The notes: generated from the letters alone by a model not told the origin. A stretch of 64,000 nucleotides of DNA from Mugil cephalus (GCF_022458985.1 NC_061789.1:9023857-9087856), one strand, 5' to 3'. Shown: positions 12,697 through 24,929, numbered from the stretch's first letter. Numbers and translations: made by a program.

Positions 12697-14205
12697 GGCC
12701 GCCAAGTCCGCCTCCTTAGCCGGGTGGTAGTAAGAGGACATCATGATGAGCTCCTCCGGGTCCAGGCTGATCCCCCTCCTCCTAATTATTACTGCGTGTG
12801 TGGGAGCTCCAAATCCAGATTCACAGCGACGCGCGGTCCATCTTTTTCTTTTACTAGTATTGTTATTATTTTTCTTTTTAATGAGGACGTAGTAGGAGAT
12901 GGAGGGGGTGGCAGAAGAAAGAGAAAGATGCTGGACCAAGAACCAGGACCTGACGCAGCTTCACCACAGCGGCTCCGGCTCCAGCTCCTGATTCAGACTG
13001 AGCTGCTCCAGCATCCACTGCGCGTCACGGCTCCTACTGAGGAGGCGGAAATATACATCCAATTGGACAAGACATATTTTATTAGGCCGAATTATCTGTC
13101 CATTAGCTATCTAAATTGAGTTAAATTTACGTTCACTTAAATTCCAGTGGACTTTGGGACCTTTATTATTATTGTTGTTGTTTTTCGTATTATAATTATT
13201 AAATCTATACAGAGCCGTTTATAACTCCAGAAATTTGAAAAGGAATAAATCAGATAGTATTGTATTGTATGTGTGTATTTATTTGTTCATTAAAATGAGT
13301 CGTTTGTCCATATCCGTGAGTTGTAGAAGTGAGTGAACCCTGGTTTCCGGTAACTGCTGATCTGCTGATGCGTCCTCTCTCGGAGCAGAACCGCTTTAAA
13401 TCAGAAATGTTGGTGGGTTTCCTCACATGAACTGTTCGTTTTGTTTATTCGTTTTCTTCCTCACATACGAATGTTGCGTTTTTACTATTATTAAGATCAT
13501 TTTGTTGTTTCCCTGTTATCCTGGCAGAATAGAGAATAGAACAGAACGCCCTTTGTTGTCATTATACAATAATGTACAATGAGATTGAAGAGCTTCTCCT
13601 TTTTCAGTGCACAAAAAACAAAAAACACAAGTATATACAAAATAATGCAAAATTTACAAGCTAAAGTTAAATACTAATACAAAAAAATATTGAAAATGTA
13701 CAAATTATAAAGTATTTTTTATAGCAGCAGTAGTAAAGGGTAAACATGTATTGCACAATTTAAAAAAACAATACACAGAATAGCAGCATCACTGTAGTTA
13801 TAAGTCTGTTGTTGCACATCTTATATTGCACCGATTGTTGCATGTGAGAGTTCAGGGTGGTGATGGACCTCGGAAAAGTCTGTTTGGTCTGATAAAAGAA
13901 CTAGAAAAATGAAAGAAAAAAACAGTTGAATGTCAAGGAGATCTACAAGTCTGCCTGTTTCCTTGTTTTAAATATGTGTCTATTTTATGTTTTATTAGTA
14001 AATGAAATTGTTACATTCTGTGGCAACTGAAATTAAAATAAACAGAGCTGTTGTCCTTCAGTCGTCCTTCTGCAACATTTCTATTAGATCAGGTTCAGGA
14101 GGACATTGTCTTGGTCAATATTAAACATTCATTTTAATTTTCTTAAACTATTCTTTATCTTGATGCACTTACATAAACATAAAAAATTGAATAAGGGATT
14201 AGCAA
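12697..14205. other. LIN7B upstream region and dispersed repeat fragment
   Basis: The first few hundred bases are presumed LIN7B 5' UTR and promoter. They stay open in the LIN7B frame for some distance upstream of the chosen ATG. From about 13527 to 13900 the sequence (CCCTTTGTTGTCATTATACA, GTGCACAAAAAACA, GTTGCACATC, GTTCAGGGTGGTGATGGAC) looks like a dispersed fish repeat. No gene is seen on either strand. Confidence 0.45.
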
Positions 14206-14233
14206 GATGTACCTAATAAAGTGGCCAGTGAGT
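14206..14233 (-). mobile_element. Isolated Tc1-like terminal repeat
   Basis: GTACCTAATAAAGTGGCCAG is the reverse complement of the terminal sequence at 3592-3621 and 4948-4977. No transposase sequence is attached. Confidence 0.6.
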
Positions 14234-14674
14234 TTCAGCCAGATTTTAATTCAAAACATTTTTTCTTTTAATGCTATATAGAGCATTCACTGCCACCAGT
14301 ATTTGTCATCCTTACAACAACTTTGAGATGTTTTTGTATTTACTGCAGGGCCAAGCTTTGACACCGTCTTTCTACTTTGTCAAGGATTTTTCGTCATCAT
14401 TGTGGTTCAGTAAGAAATGGGACACGTTGAGCAGAACTGGACAATGTTCACCTTCTCATGTAGGAGCGATATTATTCCTTCTCACCTTCTTCACCATTAA
14501 ATAGTCTTTAGTAGAAACCTTGACGTACATTCATTAGGGATTTCTCTGCAATCTTTTCTCCAAGAGACATCAATTCACTACATTTCTCAGTTTGATGCAG
14601 AATACACATTTATTACAAGTGTTACCCCACGTTCCCAGTGAATGACAAAGACAGCTTGGGCTTTAAGTCACATC

Positions 14675-14680
14675 TTTATT
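14675..14680 (-). terminator. SNRNP70 poly(A) signal
   Basis: AATAAA on the - strand lies 560 bases after the SNRNP70 stop (15241-15243). It implies a 3' UTR of roughly 0.6 kb. A second AATAAA lies about 70 bases further on. Confidence 0.6.
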
Positions 14681-15240
14681 AAAATGATCCTGAAAATCTA
14701 ACAAACAGCAGATTTAATTAAAAAAAAAAAAAAAAAAACTGATTCCAGACAGAATGAACAGAACAGCCCCCAAATCGTCACAATACCACATTTCTTTCAA
14801 ATTCAAATACACAAATCTGTTTTTTGGGTCCAAATGAGCGTTACAATCTAACTGCTCCACGAGTCTGGAAACAAAAAGACAACACAATGTACCCATCTTA
14901 GAACCAATTCATCTTCTTTCTTTTTCTTTTTTTTTTAAGTTCTTCCTCTGTCAAAAGAGAGAGGAAAAACCATCACATAGTCTCACTGTGTTAACCTGAT
15001 AACATTTAGTGGCACGGATTAGTTGGGCAATACAGAAAAACTGCCACTTACAGAGCAATCAAATCTGTTCGATGCATCAAGTGTGCGTGCAATGATGACG
15101 AATGGAATATTTCAACAGATCGACAGGGAAGCTAGCTAGATATCTGATACTCGTGACGGCCTCGGCACGAAGCTAAGGACCAAAGTACACTATGAAACAA
15201 CTTATTTATGAGTGGGAGTCTCCTGGGGGGAGGGGCCAAC

Positions 15241-18200
15241 TTAATACTCATCTCCTGGTGCCTCCATCTTGTAGCCGTTCTCGCTGGAGACGTAGCCGTC
15301 GGCCGACGGGACCGACTGCTGGTCCATCATCCCGTCCTGACTGTACTCCTCCATGTGCGGGGGCGCTCCTCCATCATCCTCGTTGGCCATCTCATCTTGA
15401 GGGCCCATGTCGTCTCGTAGGGAGCCGTGGCGCTCCTCTCTCCGGTCCCCCCTGTCTCTATCTCCCCTCTCCCTCTTGTGCTCCCTGTCTCTGTCTCGGT
15501 CTCCCCTGCGCCTGTCTCTGTCCCTGTGGCTACGCCGTCTGTCTCTGTCCCTTTCTCTGTCCCTGTCCCTCCGCTCCTCCATGCCCTCACCGACCTCTCC
15601 TCCTTCGTGCTCCTCCAGCACTCGCTCCCCGGCCTCGGGCGCGCCGTCTCCCTGGCCGATCTCCTCCCCGTCCAGCCCCTTCCCCCTCTCCCTGTCTCGC
15701 TTGCGGTCCCGGCTCCTGCTCCTCCTCTTCCTGTCTCGACTCCTCTCCCTACTCCTGCTGTCTCCTCCCGGCGCCGCGCCTCGTTCCCTCTCTCGCTCGC
15801 GACGCCGGTTACTAACGGCGACCTCCTCTCCCGCAACGGCCGGCCTCTCCCTCTCCCTCTCCCTTTCCCGAGAACGTGTGCGCCTGCGCCGCTCGCGGGA
15901 TCGACTGCGGCGCCGCTCGCGGTCCTTGTCGCGGTCGCGTTCCCTGCTGCGCTCTCTCCGCTCCCCACGGTCACGCTCGCTGTAGAGCAGAGAGAAATAA
16001 ATGAGACGTCTGCACAAAGCCGAGCATCAGCTGACATCAGTCCGAGACTCTGAAAGTACTCACGCTCCCAGGGGACGTTCATCGTAACGAGATGCGTCAT
16101 CTCGACCAGAGTGCTTGATGTTGACATCAGCTCCACCTCTCCTAGTGCCGCCCAATCCACCTCCTACATAAAGACAACGTAAGAGCAAGTTAAATAACTG
16201 CACAGGGCTCCTACACATTTGAAATTTCAAACTTCCATACTTTTTCCAGACCCTAATTTCCAGACTTCTGAAAAATCTAATTTATGGCATTTGACAAAAT
16301 AGTTGCGTATTGTGTAAATAAATAGTTTGTTTTCGTGATGCTGAATATTACGGAAGAGTATTAGGGCCACTCAAGAGAAAAAACATTTTTTCCATCATCT
16401 TAAAGAAAAAAAGTAGAAATTTTGGAAAAAAGTTGACCAGCCCTGGAAATGTATTAAATCATTTTCCATAGGTGCAGGATGTAGGTATCCTGACTGTAAA
16501 TGAGGCAGAGTTGTCTAAGTGTGCTCATTAAGGATGATCGATCCCTAATTGATGCGATTTTAAATGAACTAAGTCTTTATTCTCATAGATCACCCCTGCA
16601 CCATATGACTGTATTAAGTCCAGTAAATAGTTGTGATGTAACAATGCATCGCGAAACAGTTAAATCAATACAAATGTGAGACAATTCAAATCAGCGAGAT
16701 AAAAAATTAATCGCAATTGCTCTTTTTAAACAGCAGAGGGCGCCATCTAGTTTTGAGTTCACTTGATACTTCAGAGTAAGAAAATGTCTCTTTATCCGTT
16801 GCGCCTGAAGAAACACTTTTGTATGCATGTTTTGTATGAAATTGACAATAAAGGGGTCTTTGATAATTTGTCTGCAAGCTCAATCATTTTTTTCCTGCTA
16901 CAGTGTCGTCGCAAGGAAACATTCCTTTTCAGCTCTTTTAAACTTTGCATCTGTGCCTTTGTGTATCCGGCACATTTGTTTTTCTTTTTCTACTTCCATT
17001 GTTGGCAGTTCGGGCGCAAGTTAAATGCCTAGAGGAAGACAGGCTACAGAGATGAGGTTTTTGTCTATAAAAATAAAATAAGTAACAGATCTGGGCTGAC
17101 CCCAAAAAATTCTAATTGAGAATAAGAGCGCCAATAAAACTGCACCTATTACAATATTATGGAAACTGCCAGACTCATAGAACCTCGGGTTACAATATGT
17201 AACCAACACTAGCTAATGTAAATGAGGTTATGCAGCAGCGGCCCGTTGCAGACTTCATTTCTTTCACTGTGGAAACTTCAAAGGATACTACATTCAACTC
17301 TGAGTTAACATGAGACTGAAAACAGCTTTAAGGACGAATAAAACGCGCTGACCTAGCCTGCGAGGATGCCATCCTTTGACAGTGCGTCCTCGTTCCACGT
17401 CCACCAACACCCTCCTGCCGTCGATCTTCTTCCCGTCTGCATGCTTGTAGGCGGCTGGAGAAGAGGAATGGGCAGAGAGGGAAGACAGCGGTGAGATGAG
17501 AGCACAGCTGCATCAGTGTGGCCAAGGAAACAAACAGTGCATTATTATACTGACCAGGAGCAGGCGAGGCCGAGATGGCTGCTCTCTGGGCAAAAGCCGA
17601 AGGATAATGGGAGTAGACTTCCTTCCACCCGATGAGTGATTGATACGTTACATTTTTACTGCATTGTTTATATACCCAGGGACCAATTCTTATACCGTTT
17701 ACATTAACAGGTAGTGAAATGTGTAGTGTTGCCATTTTAAGTCGCCTTCAATAACCGTAGGGACTTAAATTTAACTTCTTAACCATTTATCTTCTAAAAA
17801 AGTTACGCGTCAAAGTTTGATTAATACACCCATGACGGTGACACAACGGAATACACTTGTACTGCTGTTATTGTGGTCTTAAATCAACTCTTTATTATGG
17901 AGTAGCTAGGAGAGCTATTAAAATCCAGGGATGCAAACTCATTAAGGAGTTTGAGAACACGATCTCTCTTTCCCATGTGGGAAGAAAGACACTTACCCAG
18001 CTTAAAGTGCCAATTTATGATCAATTTTAGGACAAGGATTTCATAAACATGCTACAAAAGTGATACAGGAAGATATCGGCTCAGGGCTCTTTCTTTCTTT
18101 CTTGTACTTTGAGACATTCAGCACATGGCAAGATGATGTCCATTCAAAGTGAGCATTTTTTACATTAGATTAGAGGTAGTTAGTAGGGGTGGGTATTGGC

Positions 18201-21200
18201 AATGACTTTGCGATACGATACGTATCACGATACTTGAGTTACGATACGATACATTATTGCAATATTATGATATTGCAATATTCTACACAGTTCAAAATGT
18301 TGTAGTATTTATGGTTCAAAATGTTAAATACAGCTTAAAATACATGTTGCATATATGTACATCAGATGACAGTGATAATTCATTGGGAAACTTGAAGCGA
18401 AAACAATATTAATCCAAATGATCCATTTCCAATTTATTGCACTTGTACAGAAAAAGTGGTCAGCCCAAAACATGACTTTTTCTTTCTTTAAAGATCGATA
18501 TTAAGACACTTAAAATCGATATTGTATCGAAAGAAAAGGTACTGCGATATTTCTTCCCACCCTAATACTAAGATACTTTATCCCGATGAAAATCTGATCA
18601 TTTAAAGTATTATTTTCAAGTATCGGTTCATCAAATAACTGAAATCAGATTTTAAGTAGTGTCCCAACTTCTTGGGAAACTGTTGATATAATTGTCTTGT
18701 AATCTAAAACAAACCGTGCCACCATGACGTGGCCCTACATTGTTGTGTCGTAGAGACTTAAGACATTCAAGCTTAATGACAACAACATCATGGATGTCAA
18801 CGGTAAGGACATTTCATCAACAAAAGAGTCTCAAGCATTTGGCGAACGTCCATCCTTGTGTACATTCGCACTTTTGTCCCAAACCTCATCCCATTATACC
18901 ACAACAATCTCACATGATGGACGGACTTGGTCAAGATCCCGGTGGCCCGTCCTGACTGCTACACTGGTTTCATGTGGTGATGATCCCCGAGAGCAAAACG
19001 TGTACATCAAAAGGAGAAGGGGCCTTACCAACCCACCAGGCGTACCATACAGTTGGAGGGCCTTACCAAACTCCCTCGCCATACGTGAACAGATGGTGGT
19101 CTTACCATGACCTCTCACTGATGGGCCTTATGAATGTCCCTGCCCCAGTCTTAGAGCCTTACCAAAACACCTCCGCACCAGAATACGGTCACATCAACAC
19201 CTCTATTGGGGGCCTTACCATAACCCCTCCACTTTCTGTGTTCACCAGGAATGACAACAACCCACAATAGGGCCTTACCAAACCCCTACTAGTCCTAACA
19301 AAACTGACCAACTGAAAATGAGTTGAAGTAAATAAATTAAATAAAATGGACTTATCTGCATTACAGGGGGGTTGCACAAACCCAACCAACTTACAGAGAA
19401 ATTCAATGAAGTCATGTTCCTAGCTCTGGATCTGACCTGGAATATCACACTGGTTCAGTCAGTAACTTATTTACTGACATCCTACATGATAAACTGAAAC
19501 TGTGGGAACTAGAAAATCTTGTGAATTAATCTGTAAGTCTACAATTAATGAGTATCTACCTAGGTATGTAGTAAATAAAAATGTATGGATCGCCCATTTA
19601 GCAAAATTACCAAGAGCGCTGCCCTCATCAGCCTTTTTATATTAAAGCCAGCTCAGAATTACAGAATTTATTTGGCCATGTTTTACAAATGATGCTGCCA
19701 GTGTTTGGCCAATGCAGTTGTAGAAAATGTGCAACAGTAAGAATCGACAAGTCAACAGTTAATCGCCAGTTTTCCCATTATATCTTTGAGTAACTTTTTT
19801 TCCTAACAGAAGACTGGATCCAACCAATCACCATGTGCCTCCTACTTCTACGTATGAATAGTAATGACCTCGGCTCATTAGAAGAAAGTTTGGCGTCAAA
19901 AAAAAAAAGTTAAGTGAGAGTGTCGTTGCTAGGCAACAGTTGCTAAAAGTTTAGCAAGCTAAAGCCTGGTTAATTTATTGGGAAATTTTCCACCAACTTA
20001 TCAAATACTGCTCTCAACTTATTTACGACGCATAAATCCGACCTTTTTCTTGTGAACACAACCCAGTTTAAAGGCCGCATAAAGAACATAAATGAGATGT
20101 TGCGCTTTCCTCATAATAACGACGTGTAGATGTCCGCAATTAAGCAAGCGACGTTAACCAAAAAGCGTCCTCCAACGTAATAAAGTGTCCCACAGTAACA
20201 CAGCAAATACACCAACTCTTCAATGATGGTGTGGACCATCCACGCAGCTAAACCTTCACCCTAACGGAGGTGGCTTTAACAGAAAGGGCAGAATCACTGG
20301 GCAACATTTAATGGACTAGTGGTCAGGGGTGCGTTCAATGGTCAAAGCCTAAAATCCGAGTAGCATAAACTGCACTGAGAGCTCTTAAGGGCCTGCAAGA
20401 ACATGCTTTACCCATTGAACGTAACTCCTCTTCCCTATGTAGGAGATGGAGGGTGGAAAGAAATCTTACCCATCATACAAACCCATTATACCAACCATAT
20501 ACTGAGCTGTGGTAGTAGGGTGTAGATGTATCATAACCATCATCATCTGCCAGCCAGCTCTGGCCAATAGCCATCACAGATTGGCGGCTGCAGTGGCAAT
20601 GAGAACAACACACAGTTAATACGTATACTGTTTAGTCCAACATCCCCCCTCAGTTTTCACCCACTTGCTGTCACTACATAGCTGTGATGCAGCAACTCTG
20701 GTCTTGAAGAGCTGATGGCACTAATATCCCAGAGTGGCGTCATTGCGTTTGATGGCACCACTTGCTTGTCTAAAAGAGACAGTAATGTGACAACACCACC
20801 GGCTTAAAATCTCTGTGGTGACGTCTGACTAATCTCGCCATGACCAGGGTTGAAGACCACCGTTTTAAAAAAAAAAATATTAATAAGTAAAAAGGACAAA
20901 CAACTTCAATGCCTAGTCGTACACAAGACGGGTTTCAATGCATGTCCCATAAAAACCCCATTCAATGCTTGGTGACCAGTTTGACCTTGTGCTTACCATT
21001 ACAGTCCAACCAGGAGAGCTGCTCTTCCACAGAGCTACAACGCCTAACAGTTAAAAGAAATGTGCCCTTTGACAGGCAAAGACGTTCAGGTTCACAGATG
21101 AAACACACACTTCTACCTCTTGGTCGTCCCACTTTGCCCCTGATGCCCCAAATGAATGAAGCGGTTCCCTTCCTATACCAGACTATTAAGTCAGCGGATG

Positions 21201-23345
21201 ACACGCATCAAAACACAGACACACACACACACATCACACAAGCACCAGACTCTTAATTTCAACATGCACATTGGGTAACACACGTCGTAAGTGGGACGTG
21301 TGACGTCTTTGATGCCATTACCATCAAATGTTTTTCCTTTTTTTTTTTTTTTTAATACTTGCCAGGGGGTTAGAGAAAGCAATCACACCCCAAAAAATCA
21401 TTACAAAAATAGGGCGTTCAAACTGAAGAACCGTCCCAAGATCAGTCTTCAGGAAAATATGATCATATATATGTAGAATTTGTTTGGGTTAGTATACTGG
21501 TACTCACAGTGCATGTCCCGTTCATGCTCATACTCAATGAATGCATAGCCGCGAGGTTTCCCCGTCTTCTTGTTGTAGACGATGTAAATCTGGAACAAAG
21601 GGGAATGGAGACCCAGTTGGCTGTGGAGTTCATGGCATGAATCACAGCAGCTTACAATAATAAAAAAAAAAAAAGTTTTTCCAAGACCTCGGCACCGAAA
21701 CCTGGTGTTGTGGTCTGTCAGACGTTTATCGATGGCGTTGTTTCGGTGTAGTAACTATTTCAGTTCCAACAATAAACGTAATTTTTGTGGTCACGTCGTC
21801 CTTTTAACGTCTGGTTGGATGCTACAGTATTATATGGCTAAAGTTTTTTCGCAATAAAGCTCTTAGCGTTAGCATCTTTTATTTAGCTACATTTATTGTA
21901 ACTGAGAACAACTCAAACTAATTGAAACTGAGGGTAATCCACTTTTCCAAATAGCTGTGTTGTATAAAGTACCAAAAGGTCATACTTTACCACAACTATA
22001 GTATTTCCCAGTGTTGATTTCTGGCCACATGTCAATGTTCGTGGGCCATTTGTTATTTGGTAGTTTGTGTGGATCATTGTTGAGTCCAATTGTCCTCAAT
22101 TTGATCTGATAAGCCACATATTTCTCGGTCTCGCTGTGTTTGCTGCTACATTTCGCCACATTTTTGCCACTCGGCCCCAGGCAGAAGTGACGTCAATGCA
22201 CACCCGCTATAATAACAACCTTCATTTAAATATTGTATTTTGTGTTTATTTGTGTTATCTTTGTCCTATATTTAAATTAGTTTGAGGATCTGAAACATTT
22301 AAGTGTGACAAACATGGTGAAACATTAAGAAACCATATTGGTAGTATGTATATTTACCACCACTGTAAATATATAGATATACGCAGCTACACTTACCCGT
22401 TTGATGGGGCCGTAGACCTCAAACTCACGACGAAGCTTGGACTCTGTAGTATCGTAGTTCTGCAGCAAAGACAAAATACTATTCAACACAATGAGCTGTA
22501 ACTGAAATAATCACAAGTTCTTCCAGAGAATTTGGAAAATAAAAATGCAGGATTTAAAATACTGACCACGCGTGCGACAAACAACGTCTTGAAGGCATCC
22601 CCTTGAGCATTCGGGTCATTGTGGGGATCCCCTGAAAATAAATTAAAAAAATGGAAAGACGGGTCAGTCAAAGACAATAATATCATTCACGGGGAAAACA
22701 AGCTTGTAACTTTTCACCAACTTACAAAGCTTGAGCTCTGTCTCCACTACCGTTTGCCTCCTCTCGATCTTCTCTCGTCTCTGGAAAACAAAGGATATAA
22801 AATTGTAAACAATTAATCTGGTAAAGCTCCGCAGGGGAAAAACAACTTGCTATCTTGGGATTATACCGATCTGTCTACAGGCTCGTGGACAACATTACAC
22901 TGGACAGTCGCCAGGTGTAAACACATATATTTTGAGCTGGTTTAATGCAATGTGAAGGTTTAGGACACGTTTAAGATATCAGAGGGTGCTTCATAACACA
23001 CATAACAGTTTAAATCCTTCAGACACGTCACCTTTCTCTCCAGACGCTCTTCACGGGTCTCTGCTCTCGTTGGTGGAGGAGCATCTCTAGGGTCCTGATC
23101 ACAAAAGGAAGATAAATACATTAATAAATCAACGGAAATGTGACATTAAGGGATGGAAAAACACGTGAATGAAAGCAAAAGAGAGACCAAGCACCAACCT
23201 CGAAGTGCCTGATGAAGGGTGCAATGCCACTATAGGGTTGGTTGTGATGTTTCTCGTGGGGTAGCTTCTCCAATTGTGGTAGGAAAGGTATGGGGTCCCT
23301 CGGAGCAAACAGGGCCAGCAGGTTCGGCGGTAGAAACTGCGTCAT
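15241..23345 (-). CDS. snrnp70: SNRNP70, U1 snRNP 70-kDa protein (U1-70K)
   Basis: Nine coding exons on the - strand: 23199-23345, 23032-23094, 22726-22780, 22567-22631, 22397-22459, 21508-21589, 17353-17454, 16064-16163 and 15241-15979. All borders are GT/AG and phases agree (1416 nt, 471 aa; human 437). The N-terminus [20 protein letters not shown] is the U1-70K segment that contacts Sm/U1C. The RRM at about 100-180 carries RNP2 TLFVARV (104-110) and RNP1 RGYAFIEY (144-151), which bind stem-loop I of U1 sn[18 protein letters not shown] follows. A long Arg-Glu/Arg-Asp/Arg-Ser tail then ends [11 protein letters not shown], slightly longer than in human. Role: core U1 snRNP subunit in 5' splice-site recognition. 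A 5' UTR exon (donor at 23704) splices to an acceptor just before the ATG. The 4-kb intron after RNP1 holds a likely autoregulatory element. Confidence 0.97.
18181..18570. mobile_element. hAT-like MITE in SNRNP70 intron
   Basis: The ends form imperfect inverted repeats (TAGTAGGGGTGGG on the left, CCCACCCTAATACTA on the right). The interior has GCGATACGATACGTATCACG on the left and ATCGATATTGTATCG on the right. It has no coding capacity. Such GGGTGGG-ended, ATCG-rich elements are common in fish. Confidence 0.65.
19024..19279 (-). promoter_or_regulatory. Cluster of six 5'-splice-site-like units in SNRNP70 intron
   Basis: On the SNRNP70 sense strand the hexamer GGTAAG, complementary to U1 snRNA CUUACC, occurs at + coordinates 19274-19279, 19214-19219, 19158-19163, 19101-19106, 19062-19067 and 19024-19029. 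A decayed unit (CATAAGGCCC) lies at about 19123-19132. The units share a longer consensus, GGAGGGGTTTTGGTAAGGCC, at 38-60 base spacing. The same intron in human SNRNP70 (exons 7-8) is known to hold clustered regulatory 5' splice sites, bound by U1 snRNP, that activate a non-productive isoform in a U1C-dependent way. Assigning that function here is inference from position and sequence. Confidence 0.8.
19295..19345 (-). promoter_or_regulatory. Alternative 3' splice site leading to an early stop in SNRNP70
   Basis: Sense strand: a U-rich tract with TACTTCAACTCATTTTCAG ends at 19312, so the alternative exon would begin at 19311. The preceding coding exon ends in phase 1 (CAC T). Joining it here reads F-G-Q-F-C then TAG at 19297-19295. 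The first clustered 5' splice site follows 32 bases after the acceptor. Use of this acceptor would truncate U1-70K inside the RRM and expose the mRNA to nonsense-mediated decay. Confidence 0.7.
19312..21507. other. Rest of the large SNRNP70 intron
   Basis: No coding exon is seen. Two more strong sense-strand 5' splice-site matches are present: GTAAGT at 19389-19394 (upstream of the alternative acceptor) and TGGTAAGC at 20993-20998. The rest is unremarkable apart from short A-rich runs and a CA-rich stretch near 21219. Confidence 0.5.
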
Positions 23346-23699
23346 CTTTCACCTAATTGCGCATTAAAAAAGAAAAGTTCAGAAAGTTAAATTAACGCAA
23401 GGCTGATTCAACCTTTTCGAGAGACAGCGGGCCACGGCCAATAACGGAAGTTCACAGGAGGGCTAGCCTGAGATGCTAACTGTTGTCTCCACGGCTTCTC
23501 TTGCTACCCCACTTCCCCAGTTGGTTAAACGACATATATCATTTAAAAACAACACAGACTACGCAGGTGCAAATTGTGCGATAGCCGTATTCACCCTGGT
23601 CCTTATCTCTACACAAGATAACGACAATTCAGCTTTAAACTTTAATGATAACGCTAGCATTAGCAAAGAAGCTAGCGATGCTAACAAGGAGCGTGCCTC

Positions 23700-23960
23700 T
23701 TACCTTCTCTCCTCCAGTGTTTGGCAAAATTCAGACCATGGACCAGAGGAAGCAGCGCACGGTACGAGCAGGTTTCGTCGGCCAACGTACCGAAACCGTA
23801 ATTAAACCAATGATTAAAACACAAATAAAACAACTGAGGAGTATCCACAACGTGTACGGACACGAAGCTCTGAGAGACAGTATGAGTCTCGGCCAGAGTT
23901 CTCACAAAAATAAAATGGCGGGATGTCGTAAAACCACGGTAACTGACGTAAAGTGAGGTA
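23700..23960 (-). promoter_or_regulatory. SNRNP70 promoter and non-coding first exon
   Basis: A donor (GGAGAGAAG then GTAAGA; exon lower edge 23704) precedes an acceptor just upstream of the ATG at 23345. This marks a 5' UTR exon starting near 23900. The motif AAAATGGCGG at 23912-23921 (CCGCCATTTT on the sense strand) is a YY1-type site that often sits at the start of TATA-less housekeeping transcripts. No divergent gene is evident on the + strand. Confidence 0.5.
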
Positions 23961-24929
23961 AACGCTAGTGTTTTTTATTTATTTGTTTTAAATTGCTTTA
24001 CATAAAGTATACAAAGAACAGTATACGAGAATAATAACGACATTAAACATAAAAGAGTAAACAAGGCAGGAGTATATTGTGTGAAACGTTTATATTGAGG
24101 TAGTTACATATATGAACTGTCTTTTAATTAGATGAATCTCTAATTAAAATAAAAATATTAGTCAACATCCTTCCAACAAACAACAAAATAGTATTTTTTT
24201 TAATGTTGCACTTATTTTTGTGAATACTTTTGCCAAAGATAAGGTTATTGGGGAATATCATGTTCCTTCTGTCTTTGGATAATTATGAAAGTCAAACATA
24301 AACATAAATCTTGATCAGAGATGATAAATGATAAATCTGCCCAGAGTTCGCCCAGAATCTTTTTGGTGTGAGTACAAAAATACATGTAAAACTGTTTCCG
24401 GGTGCATGTCACGAAAAGAGCAGTTGGTGTTGATCTTTTTCATTTTCTGCATACAATGTCTGTCAGGGTAGCGTTTGTGGATGACTTTAAAGGACACTTC
24501 CTTAACTTTGTTCCAGCGACATATGGGACTTTGACAATGTCTTGTTGTAAAAGTGGTGACAGCGGATCATTGTAAGTGTAGTGGCTATTTGCCTCAAACT
24601 AATAAAGAAGATAATGAAAAAATACTTCAAAAACAAACCAAATCCAAATCAAACGGCCACTCAGGGATTTAAATCACGCAGGGATTGAGGGGGAAAAAAA
24701 AGTCCATTGTCCAGGCAAAAAAATGTTTGGTTTATTACCATTAGCCATGAGCAATAACCCTTTCCAGTGCCTAGCTCACACGTCCCTTTCTTCCTGTGTT
24801 TATAAACTCACCTGGAGCACCCCAGTTACCTTATATCTTCAAAATAAAAGCACTAGCAAGTAATCAAAATAAACAGAAATACTAATGAATTTATCAACCT
24901 ATTGTACCATCAGGGAATAAAAACATCCA
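23961..24929. other. Intergenic AT-rich DNA
   Basis: This is the spacer between the SNRNP70 promoter and the Tc1-like relic. It is AT-rich, with no supported exon, RNA gene or clear repeat. Confidence 0.5.

Noticed and set aside
12628-13119. A 163-codon + strand frame over LIN7B exon 1 and its promoter
   Set aside because: GC-rich promoter DNA without codon or family support; the real exon is on the other strand.
15192-16160. Several 190-277 codon frames on both strands around 15.2-16.2 kb
   Set aside because: They overlap the SNRNP70 RE/RD tail and its adjoining exon and result from repetitive arginine and acidic codons.
17328-17735. A 135-codon - strand frame
   Set aside because: It crosses the SNRNP70 exon 17353-17454 in the wrong frame and runs into intron.
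18974-19270. A + strand frame over the 19-kb repeat array
   Set aside because: It is created by the tandem unit itself; the meaningful reading is the SNRNP70 sense (-) strand.
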